Translations under genes and position numbers: made by a program
In this document: one piece after another, positions 1-7,199 of the stretch
Layout: each line of letters opens with the position of its first letter
Position numbering within the stretch: the stretch's first letter is position 1
Assembly: GCF_003003215.1 (NCBI RefSeq)
Contig: NZ_PVUF01000002.1
Location: 186,001-250,000, forward strand
Length of the DNA stretch: 64,000 bases
Reading direction: 5' to 3'
Origin: Tritonibacter scottomollicae
GTDB taxonomy: Bacteria > Pseudomonadota > Alphaproteobacteria > Rhodobacterales > Rhodobacteraceae
The notes under the pieces: model-generated
The model's input: the letters and a program-made list of their open reading frames with translations, nothing else
Databases searched by the model: none
What the model was told of the DNA's origin: nothing

Positions 1-848
1 TCGTCCTTGTTGAGCCCGGTGAGCGGCGCCCGCATCGCGCCTGCCTCGATCCCGTTGAGGGTGACGCCGTGCTTGATCGTCTGGATGAACTTGCCACCCT
101 GTTCCAGCACCCGCATCAGGGGCATCATCGCCGACATGATCCGCCGGCCTTTGGTGTAATTGCCTTCGATCACGCAGGCATTATAGAGCGCCACATGTTC
201 CGCCGGCAGGAAGTTGGACCCGCCGCAGACCCAGAACGGCGCGCCCCAGGCAAAGAACTCCAGCGCCTGATCGTCCATGCCGCAGCCCAGCTGAATATGC
301 GGATAGTCGCGCGCCAAGAGGTGCACCCGGTTGATGTCGCCAGAGCTTTCCTTGATGCCGCAGAAGTTACGGCTGCGGCCCACGCGGTCGAGGAACTCTT
401 CGCCCATCATGGTGCCGGTGCGGTGGGGGTAGTTGTAGAGCATGATCGGCAGGTTCGCCGCCTTGTCGATCGCCAACGCATTCAGCGAATTTTCGCGGTC
501 CGTCGGCACCGAGTAGGGCGGGCTTGCCAGCAGGATCGAGTCAGCGCCGATCTCCTTGGCCCCCGTGGCCAGCGCAATGGAATCCGGTGTCATCATCGCG
601 CCGGTGCCCACCACCAGCGGCAGCCGCCCGTTTAGGCGTTCCTTGGTGAATCGCGCCAGCTCCAGTCGTTCTTCGACCGTCTGGGCATAGTTTTCGCCGG
701 TCGACCCCCCAGAAATCAGTCCATGCACGCCCTGTTCGACGAGGAATTCGATCTGGTCCGCCAAAGCGTCCCAAATGACGTCGCCCGCACCCGTATAGGG
801 CGTGACAACAGGGGTATAGATCCCTTGAAACTGAAAGATGGGGGTCAT
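1..848 (-). CDS. Dihydrodipicolinate synthase/N-acetylneuraminate lyase family protein (partial, 3' end outside window)
   Basis: A class I (Schiff-base) aldolase/lyase of the DapA/NanA TIM-barrel family. About 282 residues are visible, so only a short C-terminal piece is missing beyond the left edge. The start ATG is at 846-848. Visible family motifs are GGSTGE near residue 47, YNYPHRTG with the catalytic-type Tyr near 138, and GIKESSGD with the Schiff-base Lys near 164. It lies 9 bp downstream of the GntR gene in the same direction and probably forms an operon with it, divergent from a ProVWX-type transporter. That setting suggests catabolism of an imported compound rather than lysine biosynthesis. 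The family is clear; the substrate is not predictable here. Confidence 0.88.
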   Translation of the reverse strand, partial: MTPIFQFQGIYTPVVTPYTGAGDVIWDALADQIEFLVEQGVHGLISGGSTGENYAQTVEERLELARFTKERLNGRLPLVVGTGAMMTPDSIALATGAKEIGADSILLASPPYSVPTDRENSLNALAIDKAANLPIMLYNYPHRTGTMMGEEFLDRVGRSRNFCGIKESSGDINRVHLLARDYPHIQLGCGMDDQALEFFAWGAPFWVCGGSNFLPAEHVALYNACVIEGNYTKGRRIMSAMMPLMRVLEQGGKFIQTIKHGVTLNGIEAGAMRAPLTGLNKD

Positions 849-857
849 CGAAGTCCT

Positions 858-1568
858 CTAGGCTGATGTGTTTCGGCTAAACGTCCCCATCGGCACATCC
901 AGCGCCGTTGGCATGACGAACAATTCAATCTGGCCGCGCGACAGGTTCCAGTGGTCCTCGGCCAGTTTGGCGGCGGCGCTTTCATCCCCGGCCTCGATGG
1001 CGGCGATGATGGCGTCGTGCTGGTCGGCGGCCTCGGTGAGGTTTTCCGCCATTTCATTGGTCTGCGGCCGATAGAAGGTCATGCCGATGCGGGCATGGTC
1101 GATCAGCAACCGCTTGAACGACGGCAACAGGTAGACATTCGTCGCCATGTCGCCGGTGATCTCGTGGAAGCGGTTGTTGGCCAGCGCCCGCTCGGCGCTT
1201 GAACCGCTGCGCAGCGCGGCGCGGAAGTCCTCTTGCGTGGCCTTCAACTCAGCGATCTGGGCCGGTTTTGCATGCTGCGCCGCCAGTCGCAGGATAGCGC
1301 CATAGATCATCGGTGCCGCCAGAAAGAAATCGCGCAAGGTGGTATAGGACATCTCCGTCACCCGAGCGCCCCGGTTCTCGCGCAGGTCGACGTAGCCTTC
1401 GCCCGCCAATTGCCGCAGCACCTCGCGCAGCGGTGTGCGCGACAGGCCGAAACGTTCCGACAGGTCGCTCTCATCCAGATCCGCCCCGGGCCGCAACTCC
1501 AAGGTCAGGACCTGCTGCTTCAAGCTGTCGTAGAGGGTCGATTTGCGCTGTTTGGCTGCGTCTTTCAC
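858..1568 (-). CDS. GntR-family transcriptional regulator (FCD domain)
   Basis: A DNA-binding regulator with an N-terminal winged HTH (LSERFGLSRTPLREVLRQLA is the typical GntR helix-turn-helix) and an all-helical C-terminal FCD ligand-binding domain carrying the expected Arg/His-rich metal or acid pocket (NRFHEI, and a late DQHDAII). I prefer the GTG at 1566-1568 because GGAGAAG precedes it at good spacing; an ATG at 1599-1601 would add 11 residues and has no clear ribosome site. It is transcribed toward the DapA-like gene and away from the transporter, so it probably controls both divergent units, perhaps through the TTGT-N2-ACAA site at 1668-1677. Confidence 0.9.
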   Translation of the reverse strand: MKDAAKQRKSTLYDSLKQQVLTLELRPGADLDESDLSERFGLSRTPLREVLRQLAGEGYVDLRENRGARVTEMSYTTLRDFFLAAPMIYGAILRLAAQHAKPAQIAELKATQEDFRAALRSGSSAERALANNRFHEITGDMATNVYLLPSFKRLLIDHARIGMTFYRPQTNEMAENLTEAADQHDAIIAAIEAGDESAAAKLAEDHWNLSRGQIELFVMPTALDVPMGTFSRNTSA

Positions 1569-1667
1569 CGGGCTTCTCCATCCGAAGGTCTCGTATCGCA
1601 TCAGAATTCATCGAAGCGACTCTGAGTTCAATCAGAACCTATGCTTTGTCCTAATTCAAAATACAAT

Positions 1668-1677
1668 TTGTGTACAA
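1668..1677. promoter_or_regulatory. Candidate GntR operator (TTGT-N2-ACAA)
   Basis: TTGTGTACAA is a dyad with a 2-bp centre and resembles operators of FCD-type GntR regulators. It lies in the AT-rich gap between the GntR gene and the proV-like gene, where a divergent regulator would bind. Assignment is by motif and position only. Confidence 0.4.
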
Positions 1678-1725
1678 GTAAAAAATCTGCTGTGTTTATC
1701 ACCATAGCGAACACGGAGAAACGTG

Positions 1726-2823
1726 ATGACAGACAGGGACCCAAGCGGGGAAAGCGCGGTGATCGACTGCCGCAATCTATGGAAGATCTTTGGAAAGCGG
1801 GCCGATGAGGCCATGAAAGCTGTGCGCGAACAGGGGCTTGGGAAACTCGAAGTGCGCGACGCCTTTGGCTGCGTGGTGGGCGTTCAGGATGCCAGCTTCA
1901 CCGTCGCCCGGGGCGAGATCTTCTGCATTATGGGGCTTTCGGGCTCCGGAAAATCGACCTTGATTCGCCATATCAACCGGCTGATCGAGCCCACATCGGG
2001 GCAATTGTTCATCGAAGGACAGGACGTCAACGCCCTCTCGGCTCGCGATCTGCGGGGCCTGCGCGCCGAAAAAATCGGCATGGTGTTCCAGAACATGGCG
2101 CTGATGCCGCATCGCACGGTGCTGGAAAACGTCTCTTTCAGCCAGGAGGTGCGCAGTCATGACGCCCGCGCCCGTCGTGAAACCGCCCTGCGCGCCATCG
2201 ATGCCGTGGATCTCAATGGCTGGGATCAGAAATACCCCGACGAGCTGTCGGGCGGCATGCAGCAGCGTGTGGGCCTGGCGCGCGCCATCGCCGCCGATCC
2301 TTCGATCCTGTTGATGGACGAACCCTTCTCCGCCCTTGATCCGCTGATCCGCCGCCAATTGCAGGACAAGTTCATGTCTCTGTCGGCAAACATGAAAAAG
2401 ACCACGCTCTTCATCACCCATGACCTCGACGAGGCGATCCGCATCGGCGACCGCATCGCCATCATGAAGGACGGCCAGCTGGTTCAGGTCGGCACGCCCG
2501 AGGACATCGTGACCAATCCTGCCGACGACTATGTGGCCGATTTTGTTGCCGGCATCTCCAAGCTCGAACTGATTTCCGCGGGCAAGATCATGGAACCGAT
2601 CGCCGCCTTTGAGCAACGCCGCGGGCCGATTGATCTCTCTGACTGGCCGGAGGCGCACCCGGATCAGCCGCTCGATTATCTCGTCGACCTGTCAATCGCG
2701 ACCCAGCATCCGGTGGTGGTGAAGGTCGACGGCAAACCCCTCGGGATTGTCACCAAGAACGCGCTCCTGCGCGGCATCAAGGGCGAAACCCCGGGCGAGG
2801 ATATCGCCCGCGCGGCGCAGTAA
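1726..2823 (+). CDS. proV: ProV-type glycine betaine/proline ABC transporter ATP-binding protein
   Basis: The ATPase of a quaternary-amine importer. It has the ProV-specific N-terminal stretch (NLWKIFGKRADEAM), Walker A GLSGSGKST, the Q-loop, signature ELSGGMQQRVGLARA and Walker B ILLMDEPFSALD, followed by a C-terminal tail of about 90 residues resembling one degraded CBS module. At 365 aa it is a little shorter than enterobacterial ProV. The ATG at 1726 is preceded by GGAG with 7-nt spacing; a GTG three bases earlier is less likely. It is followed after 15 bp by the permease and then the binding protein. Substrate may be glycine betaine, proline betaine, carnitine or a relative. Confidence 0.9.
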   Translation: MTDRDPSGESAVIDCRNLWKIFGKRADEAMKAVREQGLGKLEVRDAFGCVVGVQDASFTVARGEIFCIMGLSGSGKSTLIRHINRLIEPTSGQLFIEGQDVNALSARDLRGLRAEKIGMVFQNMALMPHRTVLENVSFSQEVRSHDARARRETALRAIDAVDLNGWDQKYPDELSGGMQQRVGLARAIAADPSILLMDEPFSALDPLIRRQLQDKFMSLSANMKKTTLFITHDLDEAIRIGDRIAIMKDGQLVQVGTPEDIVTNPADDYVADFVAGISKLELISAGKIMEPIAAFEQRRGPIDLSDWPEAHPDQPLDYLVDLSIATQHPVVVKVDGKPLGIVTKNALLRGIKGETPGEDIARAAQ

Positions 2824-2838
2824 CGGAAGGGCAGACCC

Positions 2839-3813
2839 ATGGCAAACGAGACGGCTTTCAACATCCTCGATCCCTTTTCCTCGGTCGACCTCGGCATCGC
2901 CGACAAGACTGACGGTATCAAGCAGTGGGCGATTTCCAATCGCGACCTGATCCAGCCGATCAAGCGTTTTTTCAACGAGATGATCGTAGGCATCGACAAT
3001 GCGCTCAACACGATGCCTCCGCTGGTGATGCTGTTAATCCTGGCGCTGATCGCCTGGCAGGCGGCCGGGCCTCGTGTCGGCATTCTGGTGGCGACCAGCC
3101 TCACATTTCTTGGGTTCCTAGCCCCCAACGCCTGGGAACTGGCGATGACGACACTTGCCATCGTCGTCTCGGCAGTGATTCTTTGTTTCCTGATCGGTCT
3201 GCCGCTGGGCATTTTTTCAGGTAAGAACGACCGCTTCGAGGCGGTGATGCGCCCCATACTCGACACCATGCAAACGATCCCCGCCTTTGTGTATCTGGTG
3301 CCGGTGGTGATGCTGATCGGGATCGGCAATGTGTCTGGTGTCATCGTCACCATCATTTTCTCACTGCCACCGCTAATCCGCCTCACCTCGCTTGGCATTC
3401 GCGGCGTGAACCCATCGGTGGTGGAGGCGGCCCGCGCCTTTGGCGCTAGCCCTGCGCAAGTGCTGTTCAAGGTCGAGCTGCCGCTTGCCACCCCCACGAT
3501 CCTCGCGGGCGTCAACCAAACCATCATGCTGTCGCTGTCGATGGTGGTGATTGCCTCGATGATCGCGGTGAAGGGCCTCGGCAACGAGGTGCTGCGCGCC
3601 ATGGGCCGACTGGATGCGGGCAAGGCCATCGTCGGTGGGCTCGGCATTGTGATCCTCGCCATCGTGCTCGACCGCATTACCCAGGGCATGGGCCAGTCGG
3701 GACGCGAGCGCGGCCACCGCCACTGGTGGCAGGGCGGCCCCATAGGCGCGGTTCTGCGTCTGCTGTCCAAACCCAATCAGACCGCCACCGGCGATCTGAA
3801 ATCCGAAACCTGA
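2839..3813 (+). CDS. proW: ProW-type glycine betaine/proline ABC transporter permease
   Basis: Inner-membrane subunit of the ProVWX-type importer, 324 aa. After a soluble N-terminus that includes DPFSSVDLG it shows several hydrophobic helices and the EAA-like loop with the BPD_transp_1 signature (GVNPSVVEAARAFGASPAQ near residues 194-212) where the ATPase docks. GAAGGG precedes the ATG. The gene is 15 bp after proV and 23 bp before proX, so the three are one operon. The C-terminal tail after the last helix is basic and cytoplasmic. Confidence 0.92.
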   Translation: MANETAFNILDPFSSVDLGIADKTDGIKQWAISNRDLIQPIKRFFNEMIVGIDNALNTMPPLVMLLILALIAWQAAGPRVGILVATSLTFLGFLAPNAWELAMTTLAIVVSAVILCFLIGLPLGIFSGKNDRFEAVMRPILDTMQTIPAFVYLVPVVMLIGIGNVSGVIVTIIFSLPPLIRLTSLGIRGVNPSVVEAARAFGASPAQVLFKVELPLATPTILAGVNQTIMLSLSMVVIASMIAVKGLGNEVLRAMGRLDAGKAIVGGLGIVILAIVLDRITQGMGQSGRERGHRHWWQGGPIGAVLRLLSKPNQTATGDLKSET

Positions 3814-3836
3814 ACACATACAGGGAGATAACAACC

Positions 3837-4826
3837 ATGTTCAGACCCACCCTCACCGCGGCCCTGGCCGCCAGCACGATCCTCGGTACCGCGGCCTTTG
3901 CGCAGGACATGCCGGGAGAAGGCACCACCGTACGCCCCGTCATTGGCCTGATCGCAGAGGAGTATTTCCAGTCCCGCATCTTGTTCCGCGCTCTTGAGGA
4001 CCTCGGCTACGAGGTGGCAGAGCCACTGGAAACCGAGATCCAGACCGCCCACCTCGCGGTCGGCACCGGTGATGGCGATTTCTATCCGATCCACTGGGGC
4101 AATCTCCATCAGGCGTTCTTCAACGAGTCCGGCGGCGATGACGTGCTGGAAAAGGTCGGCCCCTTCGTTGAGGGCATGTTGCAGGGCTATCTGGTGGACA
4201 AGGCCAGCTATGATGCGGGTGTCACCAATCTCGGCGATCTTGCGGATGCAGAGGTGGCCGCAAGGTTTGACGCCGACGGCGATGGGAAGGCGGACCTAGC
4301 AGGGTGCGTCCCAGGCTGGGGCTGTGAGCGCATTATCGAGCATCAACTGAGCGAATATGGTCTGCTGGATACTGTGTCTCACAACCAGGGCGCGTACAAT
4401 GCGATCATCGCAGACTCGATGGCACGTCACGGTAATGGCGACGCGATCCTGTACTACACTTGGACCCCCTACTGGGTGTCCGGCGCATTGGTTCCCGGCG
4501 AAGATGTTGAGTGGCTAGAAGTCCCCCATACCTCCCTGCCTGACGGGGTCGAGGTGAACACCACCTTTAACGGCAAGAACCTCGGATTTGCGGTCGACAG
4601 CATGTATGTGCTGACCACCGATGATTTCGTGGCCGAGAACCCCGCGGCGGCGAAGTTGTTTGAAGTTGCGCGCCTCGATGTGAATGACATCTCCGCCCAG
4701 AACAAGCTGATGGCAGATGGCGAGGACAGCTCTGACGACATCGACCGCCATGTGGACGAGTGGATCGCAGCACATCAGGCCGACTATGACGGTTGGCTGG
4801 ACGCAGCCCGCGCCGCCGCGCAATAG
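3837..4826 (+). CDS. proX: ProX-type periplasmic quaternary-amine binding protein
   Basis: Substrate-binding lipid-free periplasmic protein, 329 aa. A signal peptide occupies residues 1-22 (cut after AFA). The ATG at 3837 fits the signal peptide and follows GGGAG; the frame is open further upstream but lacks a signal. Trp87 (HWG), Trp161 (PGWG) and Trp209/Trp213 (YYTWTPYW) are placed like the three cage tryptophans of E. coli ProX that hold the trimethylammonium group. This supports a betaine-type ligand. It closes the transporter operon and is followed by an AraC/GlxA regulator in the same direction. Confidence 0.92.
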   Translation: MFRPTLTAALAASTILGTAAFAQDMPGEGTTVRPVIGLIAEEYFQSRILFRALEDLGYEVAEPLETEIQTAHLAVGTGDGDFYPIHWGNLHQAFFNESGGDDVLEKVGPFVEGMLQGYLVDKASYDAGVTNLGDLADAEVAARFDADGDGKADLAGCVPGWGCERIIEHQLSEYGLLDTVSHNQGAYNAIIADSMARHGNGDAILYYTWTPYWVSGALVPGEDVEWLEVPHTSLPDGVEVNTTFNGKNLGFAVDSMYVLTTDDFVAENPAAAKLFEVARLDVNDISAQNKLMADGEDSSDDIDRHVDEWIAAHQADYDGWLDAARAAAQ

Positions 4827-4894
4827 TACTTCAGCCCCAGTGTCGCCGCGCGATCCTCTCGGGTGGCGCGGCACCTGCCGCTTTGGAGCCTGCC

Positions 4895-5845
4895 ATGGCA
4901 GAAACCCAACATTTCGTCTTTGCCCTCGTCGAGGACTTCACACATATGGCGCTGTCTTGCGCTGTGGACCCCTTGCGTATTGCAAACCTGATCGCCCGGA
5001 GACCGCTCTACCGCTGGTCCTTCGCTTCCGAGAATGGCGAGACTGCGCGGGCATCAAACGATTCCGTGACGATGGTGCATCACGATTTCTCTTCCCTTCC
5101 GGAGTGCGATCGGCTGTTTGTTCTGTCTGGCATCCATATGAAAGAAAAGGACACCACTCGGCTTGTTTCAGCCTTGCGGCGTGAACGCGCCGTCGGCACC
5201 CCCATAGGGGCGTTGTGTTCCGGGGCCTATATCCTTGCAAGTGCCGGGTTTCTGGAAGGCATGCAGGCCGCGATCCACTGGGAGTTCCACGACAGTTTCA
5301 TGGAAACCTTCCCAGAGGTGAATTTGGTCCGAAATGTCTTTGTTGCGGACGAGAAACATGTGACCGCCTCTGGCGGCACCGCCACTGCCGACCTGATGCT
5401 TCATCTCATTGAACGCGACCATGGTTATGACCTCTCCGTCGCAGTGGCCGATCAGATGGTCTATAATGCGGTGCGCAATGCCACGGCGGCGCAACGCGTG
5501 TCACTGCAGTCCAGGAACGGTATGCGGAACACTCATCTCGCCAAAGCAATTCAAGTCATGCACGACAATCTAGAGACACCGATTTCGCCTGCTGTGATTG
5601 CTCGCGATTTGGGCATTTCCACGCGTCAGCTTGAGCGATTGTTCGGTAAATACCTCAACTCCTCGCCCAAGAAATACTTCATGGAGATGCGTCTGGAACG
5701 GGCACGTCATCTGCTATTACAAAGCGAAGCATCAATCACGGAGGTCGCTATGGCTTGCGGTTTTGAAAGTCCCGGCCATTTCTCCCGCGTCTATCGGGCA
5801 ACTTTTGGCGTGACTCCCATGCTGCAACGCGACCGAATGAACTGA
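4895..5845 (+). CDS. GlxA-family AraC-type transcriptional regulator
   Basis: A 316-aa regulator with an N-terminal DJ-1/PfpI-like (class I glutamine amidotransferase fold) domain, including ALCSGAYILA at the nucleophile-elbow position, and a C-terminal AraC double HTH (ISPAVIARDLGISTRQLERL, then FESPGHFSRVYRATFGVTP). Proteins of this architecture include GbdR, ArgR and CdhR, which regulate betaine, arginine and carnitine catabolism. The ATG at 4895 starts the conserved domain at once (residues QHFVFALVEDFTHMAL), so I use it rather than any upstream in-frame codon. It lies 68 bp after proX and is likely the positive regulator of the transporter genes. Confidence 0.9.
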   Translation: MAETQHFVFALVEDFTHMALSCAVDPLRIANLIARRPLYRWSFASENGETARASNDSVTMVHHDFSSLPECDRLFVLSGIHMKEKDTTRLVSALRRERAVGTPIGALCSGAYILASAGFLEGMQAAIHWEFHDSFMETFPEVNLVRNVFVADEKHVTASGGTATADLMLHLIERDHGYDLSVAVADQMVYNAVRNATAAQRVSLQSRNGMRNTHLAKAIQVMHDNLETPISPAVIARDLGISTRQLERLFGKYLNSSPKKYFMEMRLERARHLLLQSEASITEVAMACGFESPGHFSRVYRATFGVTPMLQRDRMN

Positions 5846-5899
5846 GATGGTCCTGACCTGCCACATTTTTCAGGACGTCTCGTAAAACGAGTTTGCGGG

Positions 5900-6607
5900 G
5901 GCTCTGTTGCACAAATCTCGTGAGAGATTCATCTCGTGAACCCAGTATGTTAGCTGGGTTCCATGCGCGAACCTACCCCCCCCAACCTGCAAGACCAGAA
6001 ACCGGTCAGCCTACAATGAAGCGCTCAAGCGCCTTGGCTCTCTGACGATTTGGTTCGACTTGCGATGATCTGGGATGCCACGGCGACTGGCAGGTGTGGC
6101 CGACGGCAGACCTACAGCGATACCGCCATTCAGAATTGCCTGACGATGAAGGTGCTGTTTGGCATGGACTTGCGGCAGACGACCGATTCCATCGAGAGCC
6201 TGCTTTGTCTGATCGGTCCGAGCTGGCCGGTTCCAGACTTCAGCACGCTGTCCCGCCGTCAGAAGACCCTCGCTGTGAATGTACCGTATCGCGGCTCCAA
6301 GGGGCCGCTGCACCTGCTGAGCGATAGCACTGGGATCAAGATTAAGGGCGAAGGCGAGTGGAGTGCGGAGGATCCGAATACACTCTGGGGGACTGTTTTC
6401 CCGACAAACGCGCAAGCATGGCGGTTCCAAGTGGCGAGTCTTGCGCCAGATCCATCTCGGAATTGACGAGCAAACACTGGAAGTCCAAATCCGCATCGCC
6501 GTCATGAACGGTTACACCCCGCTCGGCATACCCGATACTGCGGCCGTAGGATAATTCCGTCCGGGAAAGGGGGAGCCTAATCATCAGAAGATTTGTACAA
6601 CGGAGTC
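5900..6607 (+). mobile_element. Decayed IS5-family insertion sequence remnant
   Basis: Imperfect terminal inverted repeats of about 23 bp (5900-5922 and the reverse complement of 6585-6607, 18 of 23 matching; core GTTG-N-ACAAATCT) bound 708 bp holding transposase fragments of the IS5 type. The element sits between the GlxA regulator and the 3' end of a tRNA-Thr gene. I could not find a convincing target-site duplication. It is far too damaged to move by itself. Confidence 0.8.
5963..6554 (+). pseudogene. IS5-family transposase, broken and internally deleted
   Basis: Three reading frames together rebuild an IS5-type transposase. Frame one reads YNEALKRLGSLTIWFD (6012-6059). A one-base shift near 6060 leads to QTYSDTAIQNCLTMKVLFGM through STLSRRQKTLAVN to the DDE-region start LLSDSTGIKIKGEGEW (ends about 6360). 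About 50 bp of foreign or duplicated sequence follows, then a third frame from near 6411 reads RKHGGSKWRVLRQIHLGIDE and jumps straight to RIAVMNGYTPLGIP. The middle of the catalytic domain, about 110 residues in related transposases, is deleted. Function is lost. Confidence 0.85.
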
Positions 6608-6698
6608 GGCTGGCGGTGTAGGTTCGCTCATGGAGCCCAGCTACCATACTGGTTTCAGAAGGTATTTGCGCAATCCCGACCACAATAAAAGTTGTAGG

Positions 6699-6774
6699 TG
6701 GTGCCTCAAGAGGGACTCGAACCCCCGACCTTGTCCTTACGAAGGACCTGCTCTACCAGCTGAGCTATTGAGGC
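6699..6774 (-). tRNA. tRNA-Thr (anticodon CGU)
   Basis: A 76-nt cloverleaf read on the minus strand: acceptor GCCTCAA pairs with TTGAGGC, D arm GCTC/GAGC, anticodon loop TTCGTAA giving CGU (reads ACG), T arm with TTCGAGT loop, and an encoded CCA end. The anticodon stem has one G-A mismatch at its base. Its 3' end faces the IS5 remnant 91 bp away. Confidence 0.96.
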
Positions 6775-7199
6775 GAAGCGCCAGCCCGTTTAAACGCATC
6801 GGGCGAACCCTTCAAGCCAGATTCACAGAACTCTGCCAAGAATTCGTCGTAGGCCGTCGATCAATCCAATCTGTTCGGTGTGAACCTCGTCCATCGCGCT
6901 GCATGCGTTTCATGAATGGCCCGTCAAAATGAAACGGCGTCGAGCGTTCGTTGCAAATAGGCCTCAGGCGCGGTCGGGTCGGAGAAAGTCTGATAGGCGC
7001 CTTGGCGAGAATATGAAGAGATTTTGAAATCTAGGAATCGGGTCCAGTTAACCGAACGGTAGCAATTCTCTCACATTCTGCGTACGTTCGTTTGTTTTTT
7101 GTGACGGTTACGCAGCACTCGCATTTTAACCCAAAAAGCTCCAATGTGACCCAAGTATCGCGCGTTACATTCTGTAGACTTGATTTGGCAAGGTAGATT
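6775..7199. other. 425-bp gap between tRNA-Thr and the hybrid kinase
   Basis: No convincing gene, RNA or repeat is visible on either strand. The tRNA promoter (minus strand) and the kinase promoter (plus strand) must lie here. Two isolated TTAAC half-sites occur near 7047 and 7126, neither with a partner at the CtrA spacing. Confidence 0.5.

Noticed and set aside
2676-3776. 366-codon frame opposite the proW-like permease
   Set aside because: Composition (Ser/Thr/Met/Arg-rich) is that of an antisense shadow; the permease has clear family motifs.
6012-6466. Functional transposase gene
   Set aside because: Frameshifts, an insertion and loss of most of the catalytic core make it a pseudogene.
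6630-6932. 100-codon frame overlapping the tRNA gene
   Set aside because: It reads antisense through the tRNA-Thr sequence; the tRNA call is secure.
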